Source: Sphingomonas colocasiae
GTDB lineage: Bacteria; Pseudomonadota; Alphaproteobacteria; Sphingomonadales; Sphingomonadaceae
NCBI RefSeq assembly: GCF_019880585.1
Contig: NZ_JAINVV010000004.1
Location: 1,116,001 to 1,180,000 of the forward strand
DNA: 64,000 bases
Direction of reading: 5' to 3'
The notes under the pieces are model-generated. The model saw nothing but the letters and a program-made list of their open reading frames with translations, did not search any database and had not been told where the DNA came from. This document shows, piece by piece, positions 46,896 to 56,017 of this stretch. Numbering within the stretch: position 1 is the first letter of the stretch; every line of letters starts with the position of its first letter. The position numbers were made by a program, and so were the translations under genes.

Positions 46896-47957
46896 ATGCC
46901 ACCGGTTCTGGACGAAGCGAGGCTGCACGCCTTTGTGGGAAAGATGCTTGGCGATCTCGGCGGCGCGATGAGCGTGCCGACCGTGCGGATCGGCATGCGG
47001 CTTGGATTGTTCGACGCCCTGAATGCGGGGCCTGCAACGGCCGGCGAACTCGCGCAAAGGGCAGGCGGGTTGCACGAACGCTATGTGCGCGAATGGGCGC
47101 TGGCGCAGGCCGCCAACGGCTATGTGGATTTCGACGCGGATCGGGATGCGTTCAGCCTGTCGGCGGAACAGGCCATGGTCTTCTCGAACCGCGACAGCCC
47201 GGTCTATCTTGCCGGGGCATTCGAACTCGTCGCCGCGATGATCGAGGCGGAAGCCAAGGTCGAGGAATGTTTCCGGCACGGCAAGGGCATCAGATGGGGC
47301 GATCATGCCGGCTGCCTGTTCTGCGCGACCGGCGCCTTCTTTCGGCCGGGCTATGTCAACAACATCGTCCAGTCCTGGATTCCGGCGCTCGACGGCATGG
47401 AGGCGCGGCTTCGTTCGGGTGCGCGTGTCGCCGATGTCGGTTGCGGGGTGGGGTTCTCGACGCTGCTGATGGCCCGGGCCTATCCCGAAAGCCGGTTCGT
47501 CGGCTTCGATTTCCACCAGCCCTCGATCGAGGAGGCGCGGCGTCACGCGCAGGAACATGGCCTTGGCGAGCGCGTGCGTTTCGAGGTGGCTAAGGCGAAG
47601 GAGATCGCGGAGGACGGCTTCGATCTCGTCACCATGTATGATTGCCTGCACGACATGGGGGATCCGCTCGGTTGCGCCGCGCATATGCGCCGCATCCTCG
47701 CGACGGACGGCACCTGGATGATCGTCGAGCCGATCGCGGGGGATCGCCCGGCCGACAACATGAATCCGGTCGGCCGGCTTTACTATAATGCGTCGACGAT
47801 GATCTGCGTGCCGACCTCGCTCGACCAGGAAGTGGGGGCTGGGCTCGGCGCCCAGGCCGGCGAGGCCCGGCTCGCGCAGATCGTCAGGGATGGCGGCTTC
47901 GCCTCGGTTCGCCGTGCCACCGAAGGGCCGTTCAACATGGTGCTGGAAGCGCGCTGA
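46896..47957 (+). CDS. Class I SAM-dependent methyltransferase with winged-helix N-terminus
   Basis: This is a 353-residue enzyme. Residues ~1-95 look like the winged-helix domain found in Rv2258c-type methyltransferases (SVPTVRIGMRLGLFDAL, TAGELAQRAGGLHERYVREWALAQ). The SAM-binding fold follows, with motif I VADVGCGVGFST near 177-188, FVGFDFHQPS, and MYDCLHDMG near 247-255. Substrate unknown. The start is ATG 46896 with AAAGGAG 7 nt upstream; the frame extends to 46857. It lies 156 nt downstream of the siderophore receptor, same strand. Confidence 0.92.
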   Translation: MPPVLDEARLHAFVGKMLGDLGGAMSVPTVRIGMRLGLFDALNAGPATAGELAQRAGGLHERYVREWALAQAANGYVDFDADRDAFSLSAEQAMVFSNRDSPVYLAGAFELVAAMIEAEAKVEECFRHGKGIRWGDHAGCLFCATGAFFRPGYVNNIVQSWIPALDGMEARLRSGARVADVGCGVGFSTLLMARAYPESRFVGFDFHQPSIEEARRHAQEHGLGERVRFEVAKAKEIAEDGFDLVTMYDCLHDMGDPLGCAAHMRRILATDGTWMIVEPIAGDRPADNMNPVGRLYYNASTMICVPTSLDQEVGAGLGAQAGEARLAQIVRDGGFASVRRATEGPFNMVLEAR

Positions 47958-48008
47958 TCCTGAACCATGCGCTGTTTCCGCAGTGAATCAGGCCAGGCTT
48001 CGCGGGGG

Positions 48009-48998
48009 TCAGGGCATGGCGGCGGCGCGCGCGACGAGATAATCGTGCAGCGCATCGATTTCCCGATCGGTCAGGACGTGCAGGTCTTCCCGCGCGGTTT
48101 GGCGCATGATCCCGAGATCTCGGCCGCCGGGCGGAATTCCCGTTCGCATCAGGCGGCGGAATGCGGGCAGGTCATAGGCGCCCGCGATGATCAGGTCGGG
48201 GCCGCCTTCGACGCTGTCTCCACCCAGGTCGCTGCCATGGCATTCCGAGCAGATCGTACGGGCAAGGTGCCGGCCAAGCCGGTATGCGGGGCCCGGGTCG
48301 ATGGGCGGACGCTGCATCGCGATCGTGACGAGGTCGGGAGCTGGCTGCTGGGTTCCGTGGCGGGTATTGTCCCGGTTGGGCTGATCGGCGGGCAACAGCA
48401 GCCCCCATATCATGGCGATGCGCGCGCGAATGCCGGGACGATCTGACGGCGTCGGCGCACCGCTGGCGGGAAAGGATCGCAGATACGCAAGCACCGCGCC
48501 CATTTCCGCGTCGGTGATCGTCGTGAAGGTTGCCGACGGCATGCCCCATAGCGCGCGGCCGTCGCTCGGGCGCACGCCCTGGCGGATGGCCTGGGCGAGT
48601 TGCGTGTCCGAATAGCGTGCCGCGAGCAGCGTCAGGTTGGGCGCGAAATTGCGCACCAGCGACGGATCGCCATTGTAGCGCAGTCCCTGGAACGCGGCGC
48701 CATGGCAACTGGTGCAGCCATAGAGTTTGGCCAGCCGCTTGCCCTCGTCACGGTCCGCCATGCCGCCCGCGCGGCCATGGTCCGGTTTCAGCGGATAGGT
48801 CCGCATGAGCATTGCGGTGGAGACGGCATAAGGAATCGCCGCGGCGATCAGCACCAGGCCGCACAGCGCACTCAGGCGCTTCGCCGTTCTGGCGCGGCCG
48901 GTCAGGCGGGATCCTCGCGGCGCGACATGGCTATGGGCGTTCCGCCATGAGCTTGGCCAGATCCGCCTTCCAGAATTTCGCCCATGTGTGCGTGCCAT
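48009..48998 (-). CDS. Di-heme c-type cytochrome
   Basis: This is a membrane-anchored periplasmic electron carrier, up to 329 residues. A hydrophobic segment (SALCGLVLIAAAIPYAVSTAML, ~43-64) anchors it. Two heme motifs, CTSCH near 94-98 and CSECH near 252-256, each head a cytochrome c domain with downstream methionines (WGMPSA, RTGIPPGG). The frame begins at 48998 and overlaps the upstream hydrolase gene by about 68 nt. A nearer start (GTG close to the membrane helix) is possible, so the N-terminus is uncertain. Its partner enzyme is not evident. Confidence 0.83.
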   Translation of the reverse strand: MARTHGRNSGRRIWPSSWRNAHSHVAPRGSRLTGRARTAKRLSALCGLVLIAAAIPYAVSTAMLMRTYPLKPDHGRAGGMADRDEGKRLAKLYGCTSCHGAAFQGLRYNGDPSLVRNFAPNLTLLAARYSDTQLAQAIRQGVRPSDGRALWGMPSATFTTITDAEMGAVLAYLRSFPASGAPTPSDRPGIRARIAMIWGLLLPADQPNRDNTRHGTQQPAPDLVTIAMQRPPIDPGPAYRLGRHLARTICSECHGSDLGGDSVEGGPDLIIAGAYDLPAFRRLMRTGIPPGGRDLGIMRQTAREDLHVLTDREIDALHDYLVARAAAMP

Positions 48999-50001
48999 GG
49001 CCCTTTGTGTCGGCGCTGGCCGGGATCAGGATGAAGCGGGCGCGGGGCATGCGCTTCACCGCCGGCTCGGCGATGCCGTAGCCCGACGGGTTGATGAAAT
49101 CGTCCGCCGAATTGATCCACAGCACCGGCACAGCGATCTTCTCCAGCCCCGGTGCGGGGTTGTAGCCGCGCGATGCGTCGAGCTGATAGATCAGGTCGTT
49201 CGCGTCGCGCCCCGCTACGGTGCGCGCATAGGTCGTTTCCAGATAGGATTCGGCCGCCGTGCGCGTCGGATATTGCGCTTGCAGCGCCAGCGGATTGGCG
49301 CCGGCGACCAGCAACAGGCTCGCCGCCGTTCGCATGCCTTGTTCGGGCTGCGCGGCATAGTTGCCGTCTTTCCATGCCGGATCGGCCTTGATCGCGTCGA
49401 TCGAGAGTTTGCGCCACGCGCGGTTCAGCCCGGCGATCTCGGCCGGCAGGCAGGCGAAGGGGGCCAGCCGCCGCGCGAAGCCCGGATGGGTTTCGCCCCA
49501 GACGAATGCGTGCATGCACCCCATCGATGTGCCAAGGATCAGTTCCAGCCGCTTCACGCCCAGCCCTTCGGCCAGCATGCGCCGCTGCGCCTCGACCATG
49601 TCGGCATAGTCATAGCCGGGAAACGCCATGCGCATCCCGTCGCTGGGTTTGGACGACGCGCCATGGCCGATATTGTCGGGCAGGATCACATACCAGCGGG
49701 CGATGTCGAGCGGTTGGCCGGGGCCGTAGAGTTCGTCGGCGAATTGGGCCGCCAGGAACTGCTTGCCCGAACCGCCGGTGCCGTGGAGCACCATCACCGC
49801 ATTCTCGATCTCGCCGTCCTTGCCGCGCCGTGGCGTGCCGAGTGTCGTGTAATGCATTCTGAGCGACTTCATCGTCTCGCCCGACGCGAAGCGGAAATCG
49901 GCGAGCGTGACGTCGCCCTCTTTCGTCGGCCAGGGCTGAGCCATGACGGAAAAAGGAAGGAGGGCGAGAAGGGCCGAAGCCAGCAGGGTGAGGATGCGCA
50001 T
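48931..50001 (-). CDS. Secreted alpha/beta hydrolase, homoserine-acetyltransferase-like
   Basis: This is a 356-residue alpha/beta hydrolase with a signal peptide (LTLLASALLALLPFSVMAQ). Catalytic triad candidates are the serine in GTSMGCMHAF near residues 158-167, the aspartate in INSADDFINP near 297-306, and the histidine in TKGHGTHTW near 334-342. VLHGTGGSGKQF is the oxyanion region. The sequence resembles the homoserine O-acetyltransferase branch, but a signal peptide argues for an exported esterase or lipase-like role. It is divergent from the Ogt gene. Confidence 0.88.
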   Translation of the reverse strand: MRILTLLASALLALLPFSVMAQPWPTKEGDVTLADFRFASGETMKSLRMHYTTLGTPRRGKDGEIENAVMVLHGTGGSGKQFLAAQFADELYGPGQPLDIARWYVILPDNIGHGASSKPSDGMRMAFPGYDYADMVEAQRRMLAEGLGVKRLELILGTSMGCMHAFVWGETHPGFARRLAPFACLPAEIAGLNRAWRKLSIDAIKADPAWKDGNYAAQPEQGMRTAASLLLVAGANPLALQAQYPTRTAAESYLETTYARTVAGRDANDLIYQLDASRGYNPAPGLEKIAVPVLWINSADDFINPSGYGIAEPAVKRMPRARFILIPASADTKGHGTHTWAKFWKADLAKLMAERP

Positions 50002-50142
50002 GGTGGCAGGCTATGCGATGATGCCGGCGAAGCGAAGACGAGAGTTTCGTGCCCGCCCGGTTCCCATGTGGTTCCACTTGGGCGGCGATATGGTTTCGGG
50101 TACGCACGACCCTATATCGCGATGGTGGAATGGGAGTGGCCA

Positions 50143-50709
50143 ATGGCTCGTAAACACCATTATCGGCTTTTCGAAACCAGGGTCGGCTTTGCCGCGATCG
50201 CCTGGAACGCCACGGGCATTTCGAGTTTGCGCTTGCCTGCGCCAACCGCGTCGGAGACCGAGCGCTCCATGGCGCGCCGCTTGCCTGACGCCGCCCCTGG
50301 CGAGCCGTCCGCCGATGTGCAGGCGGTGATCGATGCGGCCATTCGCTATTTCGAGGGAGACCGCGTCGATTTTTCGGCTGTGGCGGTCGATCTGGGCGAG
50401 CAGGATCCCTTCTTCGCGCGCGTCTATGATCGGGTGCGCACGCTGGGTTGGGGGGAGACGACCACTTATGGCGCGATCGCGCAGTCGCTTGGCGTCGGGC
50501 CCGAATATGCGCGCGACGTGGGGCAGGCGATGGCGAAGAATCCGGTTCCGCTGATCGTGCCCTGCCACCGCGTGACCGCCGCGGGCGGCAGGATCGGCGG
50601 CTTCTCCGCGCCCGGTGGTGCCATGTCGAAAGCGCGGATGCTCGAATTGGAAGGCGTGGCGACCGGCGCGCCGGTCGAGAATCCGGCGCAGCAAGGCTTC
50701 AACTTTTAA
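50143..50709 (+). CDS. ogt: Methylated-DNA--protein-cysteine methyltransferase
   Basis: This suicide repair protein removes O6-alkyl groups from guanine. It has 188 residues from ATG 50143 (GGAG 6 nt upstream). DNA-binding segment TTTYGAIAQSLGVG, active-site IVPCHRVTAAGGRIGGFSAP with the acceptor cysteine near residue 141, and the N-terminal MGMT domain are visible. The open frame continues upstream to 48988 without homology and is not part of the gene. It is single-domain, so it is an Ogt-type rather than an Ada fusion. Confidence 0.95.
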   Translation: MARKHHYRLFETRVGFAAIAWNATGISSLRLPAPTASETERSMARRLPDAAPGEPSADVQAVIDAAIRYFEGDRVDFSAVAVDLGEQDPFFARVYDRVRTLGWGETTTYGAIAQSLGVGPEYARDVGQAMAKNPVPLIVPCHRVTAAGGRIGGFSAPGGAMSKARMLELEGVATGAPVENPAQQGFNF

Positions 50710-50806
50710 GGCGGGCCTGTCTCCAATGCTGGTGAAGTCCCGGCCCGCACGATAAGCGGGTAGGCGGGCGGCGGCGTTATCGCGGGCAAGCGGGAGAGAG
50801 CGGAGC

Positions 50807-51589
50807 ATGGAGGATGGAAACCAGGCGGCTTCGGACCTGCTCTATGCGCATTGGATGAACGGCACGCGGATCGACGGTCTGCCGCAGGCGCTGCGCCCGG
50901 TGGACGAAGCACAGGGTTATGCGATCCAGACGCTGATCGAGCGCCACACTGCCGGGCCGCTCTTCGGCTGGAAGATCGCTGCGACCAGCGCGGCGGGGCA
51001 GGCGCATATCCAGGTGACGAACCCGCTTGCCGGCCGGCTCCTGTCCGAACGCGTGCTGGAGGATGGCGGAACCTGCGTGCTGGGCGCCAACCTGATGCGC
51101 GTCGCCGAACTCGAATTCGCGTTCCGCATGGGCGACAGGCTGGCCCCGCGCGCCGCCCCCTATTCGCCGCAAGAGGTTCTCGATCGCGTCGAAACGCTGC
51201 ACCCGGCGATCGAGATACCCGACAGCCGATACGATCATTTCGAACGCGTGGGCGCGGCGCAGATCGTCGCGGACAATGCCTGCGCCCATGATTTCCTGCT
51301 CGGCGTTGCGGCGTCGGCGGACTGGCGCGCGATGGACCTGGCCGCGCATCGGGTGACCGGCATCATCAACGATGGCGAATTCCATCAGGGCATCGGCCGC
51401 AATGTGCTGGGCGATCCCAGGATCGCGCTCGCCTGGCTCGCCAACCGCCTGTCGGGACTTGGCATCGCGCTCGAGGCGGGGCAGGTCGTCACCACCGGCA
51501 CCTGCGTCGTCCCGATGGCGATCGCGGCAGGGGATCGCGTTCGGGGGGATTTCGGCGAACTGGGGACGGTCTCGCTCTCGATCGTTTGA
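50807..51589 (+). CDS. 2-keto-4-pentenoate hydratase-like protein (FAH superfamily)
   Basis: This 260-residue protein belongs to the fumarylacetoacetate hydrolase superfamily, closest in layout to 2-hydroxypentadienoate/2-oxopent-4-enoate hydratases of aromatic meta-cleavage. Features are FGWKIAATSAAGQA near 51-64, ELEFAFRMG near 103-111, AIEIPDSRY near 137-145, the NDG region, and VTTGTCVVPMAI. No other meta-cleavage genes are near. The start is ATG 50807 after a GGAG-containing stretch. It is 97 nt after ogt, same strand, and is the last gene before trpE. Confidence 0.88.
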   Translation: MEDGNQAASDLLYAHWMNGTRIDGLPQALRPVDEAQGYAIQTLIERHTAGPLFGWKIAATSAAGQAHIQVTNPLAGRLLSERVLEDGGTCVLGANLMRVAELEFAFRMGDRLAPRAAPYSPQEVLDRVETLHPAIEIPDSRYDHFERVGAAQIVADNACAHDFLLGVAASADWRAMDLAAHRVTGIINDGEFHQGIGRNVLGDPRIALAWLANRLSGLGIALEAGQVVTTGTCVVPMAIAAGDRVRGDFGELGTVSLSIV

Positions 51590-51606
51590 GTCCGCCCAGC
51601 GCCGGC

Positions 51607-53124
51607 CTATTGTCCGAAACCCGCCTCGTTCGCGATCCGCGTCGCTTCGCGGGCGGCGGCCAGCAGCGCGCCGGCCTTGGCTTCGCATTCGCGCTGTTCA
51701 TAGGCCGGGTCCGAATCGGCGACGATGCCAGCGCCCGCCTGGACGTGCATCATCCCGTCCTTCACCACGGCGGTGCGCAGCACGATGCATGAATCCATCG
51801 ATCCGTCGGGGGAGAAATAGCCGACGCCGCCGGCATAGGCCCCGCGCTGCACATCCTCCAGTTCGGCGATGATCTCGCAGGCGCGCACCTTGGGCGCGCC
51901 GCTCACCGTGCCCGCCGGGAAGCCCGCGAACAGCGCGTCCAGCGCGTCCTTGCCGGGATCCAGCCGGCCGACCACGTTCGACACGATGTGCATCACATGG
52001 CTGTAGAATTCGACGGTATAGCTGTCGGTCACCGTCACGCTGCCGGCTTCCGCCACGCGGCCGACATCGTTGCGGCCCAGGTCGAGCAGCATCAGATGCT
52101 CGGCGCGTTCCTTGGGATCGGCGAGCAGGCTGGCCCGGTTCTCCGCATCCTCGGCGGCAGTCTTGCCGCGCGGTCGTGTGCCCGCGATCGGCCGGATCGT
52201 CACCTCGCCGTCGCGCGCGCGTACCAGGATCTCGGGCGAGGATCCGATCAGCGCGAAGCCGGGCATGTCGAGATAATAGAGGAAGGGGGAGGGGTTGATC
52301 CGCCTCAGTGCGCGATAAAGGTCGAAGGGCGACAGTGCGAACGGCGCGGTGAAGCGCTGCGCCAGCACCACCTGAAATATGTCGCCGGCCGCGATATACG
52401 CCTTGGCGCGCGCCACCATCTCGGCATAGCGGCCCGGCGCCAGCGTGGGGGTGAGCGCGATCTCCTCGGGCGTCACCGGCGCGGCGCGCGCGGCGGCGTC
52501 ATTCTCCGCCTGCGGGATCGGCCGCGCGAGCTTCGCGGCGGTCGCGCCGATCCGGTCCTCGGCCTCGGCGATCTTCCGGTCGATCGATCCTGGCGCGTCG
52601 GGCCAGACCGGCGCCACCAGGAACAATTCGTCGGTCAGCCGGTCGAACACCAGGATCACCGTCGGGCGGACGAAGATCATGTCGGGCAGGCCCAGCGGAT
52701 CGGCTTCCGGGCGGGGCAGGCGTTCGACCAGCCCGATCGTCTCATAGGCGAAATAGCCGACCAGGCAGGCGAGCGCGCCGGGCAGCTCGGCCGGCATGTC
52801 CATGCGGCACGCGGTCACCAGCGCGCGCATCGCCTCCAGCGTGCCGGCGCCCGCGGGCGCGAAGGCGTCGCGGTCGGTCTGCCAGTGGCGGTTGATCTCG
52901 GCACCGTTGCCATCGGCGCGAAACACCAGATCGGGCGCCAGCCCGATCAGGCTGTGCCGGCCTCGCGTTTCGCCGCCCTGCACCGATTCGAGCAGGAAAT
53001 CGCCGCGGCCGGACTCGAACAGTTTCAGCGCCGCCGAAACCGGCGTGTCGGTGTCGGCGATCTGGCGGCGCCAGACCAGCCCGGGCCGGCCAGCCTCCAG
53101 CGCCGCGCGCGCATGGCTCGTCAC
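51607..53124 (-). CDS. trpE: Anthranilate synthase component I
   Basis: This enzyme makes anthranilate from chorismate with ammonia from TrpG. It has 505 residues. The feedback-binding LLES motif is at FLLESVQGG near 43-51; the catalytic chorismate-binding domain shows ALIGSSPEILVR, PIAGTRPRGKTAAED, LLDLGRNDVGRVAE, VEFYSHVMHIVSNV, FPAGTVSGAPKVRA and YAGGVGYFSPDG. Its start overlaps the chaperone stop by 4 nt. The expected downstream partner trpG is about 26 kb away at 24701-25294, same strand. Confidence 0.97.
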   Translation of the reverse strand: MTSHARAALEAGRPGLVWRRQIADTDTPVSAALKLFESGRGDFLLESVQGGETRGRHSLIGLAPDLVFRADGNGAEINRHWQTDRDAFAPAGAGTLEAMRALVTACRMDMPAELPGALACLVGYFAYETIGLVERLPRPEADPLGLPDMIFVRPTVILVFDRLTDELFLVAPVWPDAPGSIDRKIAEAEDRIGATAAKLARPIPQAENDAAARAAPVTPEEIALTPTLAPGRYAEMVARAKAYIAAGDIFQVVLAQRFTAPFALSPFDLYRALRRINPSPFLYYLDMPGFALIGSSPEILVRARDGEVTIRPIAGTRPRGKTAAEDAENRASLLADPKERAEHLMLLDLGRNDVGRVAEAGSVTVTDSYTVEFYSHVMHIVSNVVGRLDPGKDALDALFAGFPAGTVSGAPKVRACEIIAELEDVQRGAYAGGVGYFSPDGSMDSCIVLRTAVVKDGMMHVQAGAGIVADSDPAYEQRECEAKAGALLAAAREATRIANEAGFGQ

Positions 53125-55073
53125 TGGCTGGCGGCGCCGGACAGCTGACGCTTCAGCTTGGCTTCCGCTTCGGGATAGCGTTTCACGCCGACTTCGGCCT
53201 TGATCGCGTTGACGAACTGCATGGCGTATTCGCCGCCGATTTCGCGGCTCGACTCCGCCTGCACCTGCGCGACCAGATTCGGCGCCGTCCGGATGTCACC
53301 GGGCGTGATCTTGTCGAGCCAGACCACGAACCAGCCCTGATTGGCGGGTGCTTCAAGGCGTTTCGCGGTCTTCTCCTTCATGGAGAACATCAGGGCCAGC
53401 GGCGGCGGCACGCGCTGCCCTTGCACCAGATCCTGGTAGCGACCGCCCACCGGCTGCGCGGCGGGCAGGGCGATGCCGGCTTCGCGGAGCGCCTGGGCGA
53501 AGGCAACCCCCTTGCCGACCTTCGCGATCACGGCGTCGGCGATGGTGCGCGCCTGCCGCGCCGCGCGATCGCGCTCGAAATCGGCGGTCACCTGCGTCTT
53601 GATCTGCGCAAGCGGGCGGGGGGCGGCTGCGATGATTCGCTCAAGCTTGGCCAGGGCGAATTCCCGATCGGGAACGATCTGTTCGATGCCCGGATCGTCA
53701 TCGGTCTGCGCTTCGAACATGGGGGCCAGGAAGCGGGCGAAGCGCGGATCGGGTTGCAGCGCCGGATTCTCGGGATCTGCGCCTGTCGATGTGATCGCGG
53801 GCGTCGTGACGGGATTGAGGCCGTTCGCCTTCACCACCTCGTCGAAGGTCGCGCCGCCATCCACCTGTTCCTGCACCTTGGCGACCAGATCGGCGAGCGC
53901 GGCGGTCAGTTTTTCGGTCTTGAGCGCTTCCAGAATCTCGCCCCGGACCGCCGCGAGCGGTTTCGCGGGGATCGAGGTGATCGCATCGACGCGCACGATA
54001 TGCCAGCCCAGGCCGGAACGCTGCGGCGCCGAAACGCCGTTCTGTGCCAGCGCGAAGGCAGCGGTCGCGGCGGTATTCGAGCTGAGGCCGCCAAAGGCGG
54101 CACGGGTCTGCGCTTTCAGCGAGACAGGCTCGAGCCTGGCCTGCTTCGCGGCATCGGCAAAGCTGGTGCCGGCTTTCACCTTGGCTTCGAAGGCCTGCGC
54201 AGCCTTTTGATCCTGCACGATCACCTGCGTCAGGTCGCGCGTCTCGCTTGCGGCGTAGCGCGCGGCATTCTTGCTGTAATAGGCGGAGACCTCGGCTTCG
54301 GTCGGTTCCGCCTTGGCGCCCAGCGTCGATGCGCCGAACGGAGCGTAGCGGATCACCCGGCGTTCGGGCACGGTGTAGCGCGCGACGTTGCGCTTGTAAT
54401 AGGTGGCGAGTTCCTGATCGGTCGGCGGCGTACCCGTGGGGATCGCGCTCGATGGAATCAGCCCGACCAGCCCGGTGCGCGATTCGAGCAGTATCTCCGC
54501 ATAGGGGCGCGCCATGACCAGGGGCAGCCGGCTGCCGCTCATGGCCGGCGTCAGGAGCTGCCGGGCCAGCAACTCGTTGCCGACATCCTCGCGAAACTGG
54601 TTCGAGTTGACGCGACGGTCCGCCAGCGCTTGGCGATAGACATTCTCGTCGAACTGGCCGGTGGGGCCGAAAAAGGCGGGAATGCTGGCGATCTGGCCAT
54701 CCACCAGCCGCTTGCTGACCTCAATTCCCTGATCCTTGCCGAATGCCTTGAGTGCGGCGGTATTGATCATCTCTTCAAGTGTCGCCTCGAAACCTCCGCC
54801 GGTGAGGAATGTCGCCATGTCGAGCCCGGGCTGTTGCCGCCGCTCGATGCTGATCGTGTTGTCGACGCGCTGCTGCAGCTCGACGGAATCGATATCCTGA
54901 CCGCCCGCCTTGGCGACCGTGGACCCACCGCCGGTCAGTCCGCCACCGCCGCCGAAGCTCGACGATCCGGTGATGTCGCCCGCCGCGAAGGCGATGCCGA
55001 CCAGCGCGATGAAGATGAAGCTGATCGCCAGCCCGAGCTTCGAATTGAAGATAGAGCGGAGGAAGGTGATCAT
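53121..55073 (-). CDS. SurA-N/PpiD-like membrane-anchored peptidyl-prolyl isomerase
   Basis: This is an envelope folding factor, 650 residues. One N-terminal TM (LGLAISFIFIALVGIAF, ~12-28) anchors it to the inner membrane. Then come the SurA-N like domain (~55-210, with DSVELQQRVDN and VDGQIASIPAFF), and a PPIC parvulin region (~255-365, TRDLTQVIVQDQKAAQ, SGLGWHIVRVD), then a C-terminal part. The layout fits PpiD. It is coupled to trpE (4-nt overlap). It is divergent from tpiA with a 124-bp shared region. Confidence 0.9.
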   Translation of the reverse strand: MITFLRSIFNSKLGLAISFIFIALVGIAFAAGDITGSSSFGGGGGLTGGGSTVAKAGGQDIDSVELQQRVDNTISIERRQQPGLDMATFLTGGGFEATLEEMINTAALKAFGKDQGIEVSKRLVDGQIASIPAFFGPTGQFDENVYRQALADRRVNSNQFREDVGNELLARQLLTPAMSGSRLPLVMARPYAEILLESRTGLVGLIPSSAIPTGTPPTDQELATYYKRNVARYTVPERRVIRYAPFGASTLGAKAEPTEAEVSAYYSKNAARYAASETRDLTQVIVQDQKAAQAFEAKVKAGTSFADAAKQARLEPVSLKAQTRAAFGGLSSNTAATAAFALAQNGVSAPQRSGLGWHIVRVDAITSIPAKPLAAVRGEILEALKTEKLTAALADLVAKVQEQVDGGATFDEVVKANGLNPVTTPAITSTGADPENPALQPDPRFARFLAPMFEAQTDDDPGIEQIVPDREFALAKLERIIAAAPRPLAQIKTQVTADFERDRAARQARTIADAVIAKVGKGVAFAQALREAGIALPAAQPVGGRYQDLVQGQRVPPPLALMFSMKEKTAKRLEAPANQGWFVVWLDKITPGDIRTAPNLVAQVQAESSREIGGEYAMQFVNAIKAEVGVKRYPEAEAKLKRQLSGAASQ

Positions 55074-55197
55074 GCGCTGGGGGCTCTTCGCTTGGATGCG
55101 GGACTGTTCGAAGGGCCCGCATTAGAGGCAGGCGCTTTCCACGGCAAGGCATCGGCGATATGGCGCCTGCGAACCGACAGCCGAGAAGGAGGACGAT

Positions 55198-55941
55198 GTG
55201 GCGTTGCGCAAGCTGGTGGCCGGCAACTGGAAGATGAATGGCGACCGTGCGGCGCTCAGCGAACTCGACAGTATCGATGCCGCCGCCGAAGCGCATCCGG
55301 GCGTCGACGTCGCGATCTGCCCGCCTTTCACGCTGATCGTGCCTGCGACCGGGCGTGCGCCCGGCCTCGCGATCGGCGCGCAGGATTGCCACACCGCCAT
55401 CTCCGGCGCGCATACCGGCTGCATTTCCGCCGAGATGCTCCGCGACGCCGGCGCGCGCTACGTCATCGTCGGTCATAGCGAGCGGCGAACCGACCAGCAT
55501 GAAAGCGATGCGGAGGTCCGCGCCAAGGCGGAGGCCGCGATCGCCGCAGGGCTCGTCGCCATCCTGTGCGTGGGCGAGACGGAGGCGGAGCGCGATGCGG
55601 GCAGGGCGCTCGACGTCGTGCGCGGCCAGCTCCAGGGTTCGATTCCGCCCGCCGGCACCGGCGAGACGCTGGTCGTCGCCTATGAACCGGTCTGGGCGAT
55701 CGGCACCGGCCGCACGCCCTCGGTCGCCGATGTGGCGGAGATGCATGCCGCGATCCGCGCGACGCTGGGCGGCCTGCTTGATGGCGAAGGGGCCGCGGTG
55801 CGCATCCTTTATGGCGGTTCGGTCAAACCCTCGAATGCGGCGGAGCTGATGGCGGTGCCCGATGTCGACGGCGCGCTCGTCGGCGGCGCCAGCCTGAAGG
55901 CCGCCGATTTCGAACCGATCATCGCTGCCGCGGCGGCGTGA
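55198..55941 (+). CDS. tpiA: Triose-phosphate isomerase
   Basis: This enzyme interconverts dihydroxyacetone phosphate and glyceraldehyde 3-phosphate. It has 247 residues. Catalytic GNWKMNG near residues 9-15, VGHSERR with the histidine near 92-98, [10 protein letters not shown] with the glutamate near 162-171, and GGSVKPSNA near 206-214 are visible. The start is GTG 55198 with AAGGAGG 5 nt upstream; an overlapping ATG at 55196 is out of frame. It is followed by secG after 76 nt. Confidence 0.98.
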   Translation: MALRKLVAGNWKMNGDRAALSELDSIDAAAEAHPGVDVAICPPFTLIVPATGRAPGLAIGAQDCHTAISGAHTGCISAEMLRDAGARYVIVGHSERRTDQHESDAEVRAKAEAAIAAGLVAILCVGETEAERDAGRALDVVRGQLQGSIPPAGTGETLVVAYEPVWAIGTGRTPSVADVAEMHAAIRATLGGLLDGEGAAVRILYGGSVKPSNAAELMAVPDVDGALVGGASLKAADFEPIIAAAAA

Positions 55942-56017
55942 CGTGCTATAAGTTGAACTGTGGCCCCGCAGGGGCTACAGGCGCGCTTTCGTTCTTCTGA
56001 CGGTTCGGCTCACATCC

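Noticed and set aside
48988-50142. N-terminal extension of the Ogt frame
   Set aside because: The frame is open for 573 codons, but only the last 188 match the DNA methyltransferase; the rest is antisense to the hydrolase and the divergent promoter.
25295-51606. Integrative element with att repeats
   Set aside because: No integrase, transposase, tRNA or convincing direct repeat at the two borders was found, so it is reported only as an operon split.
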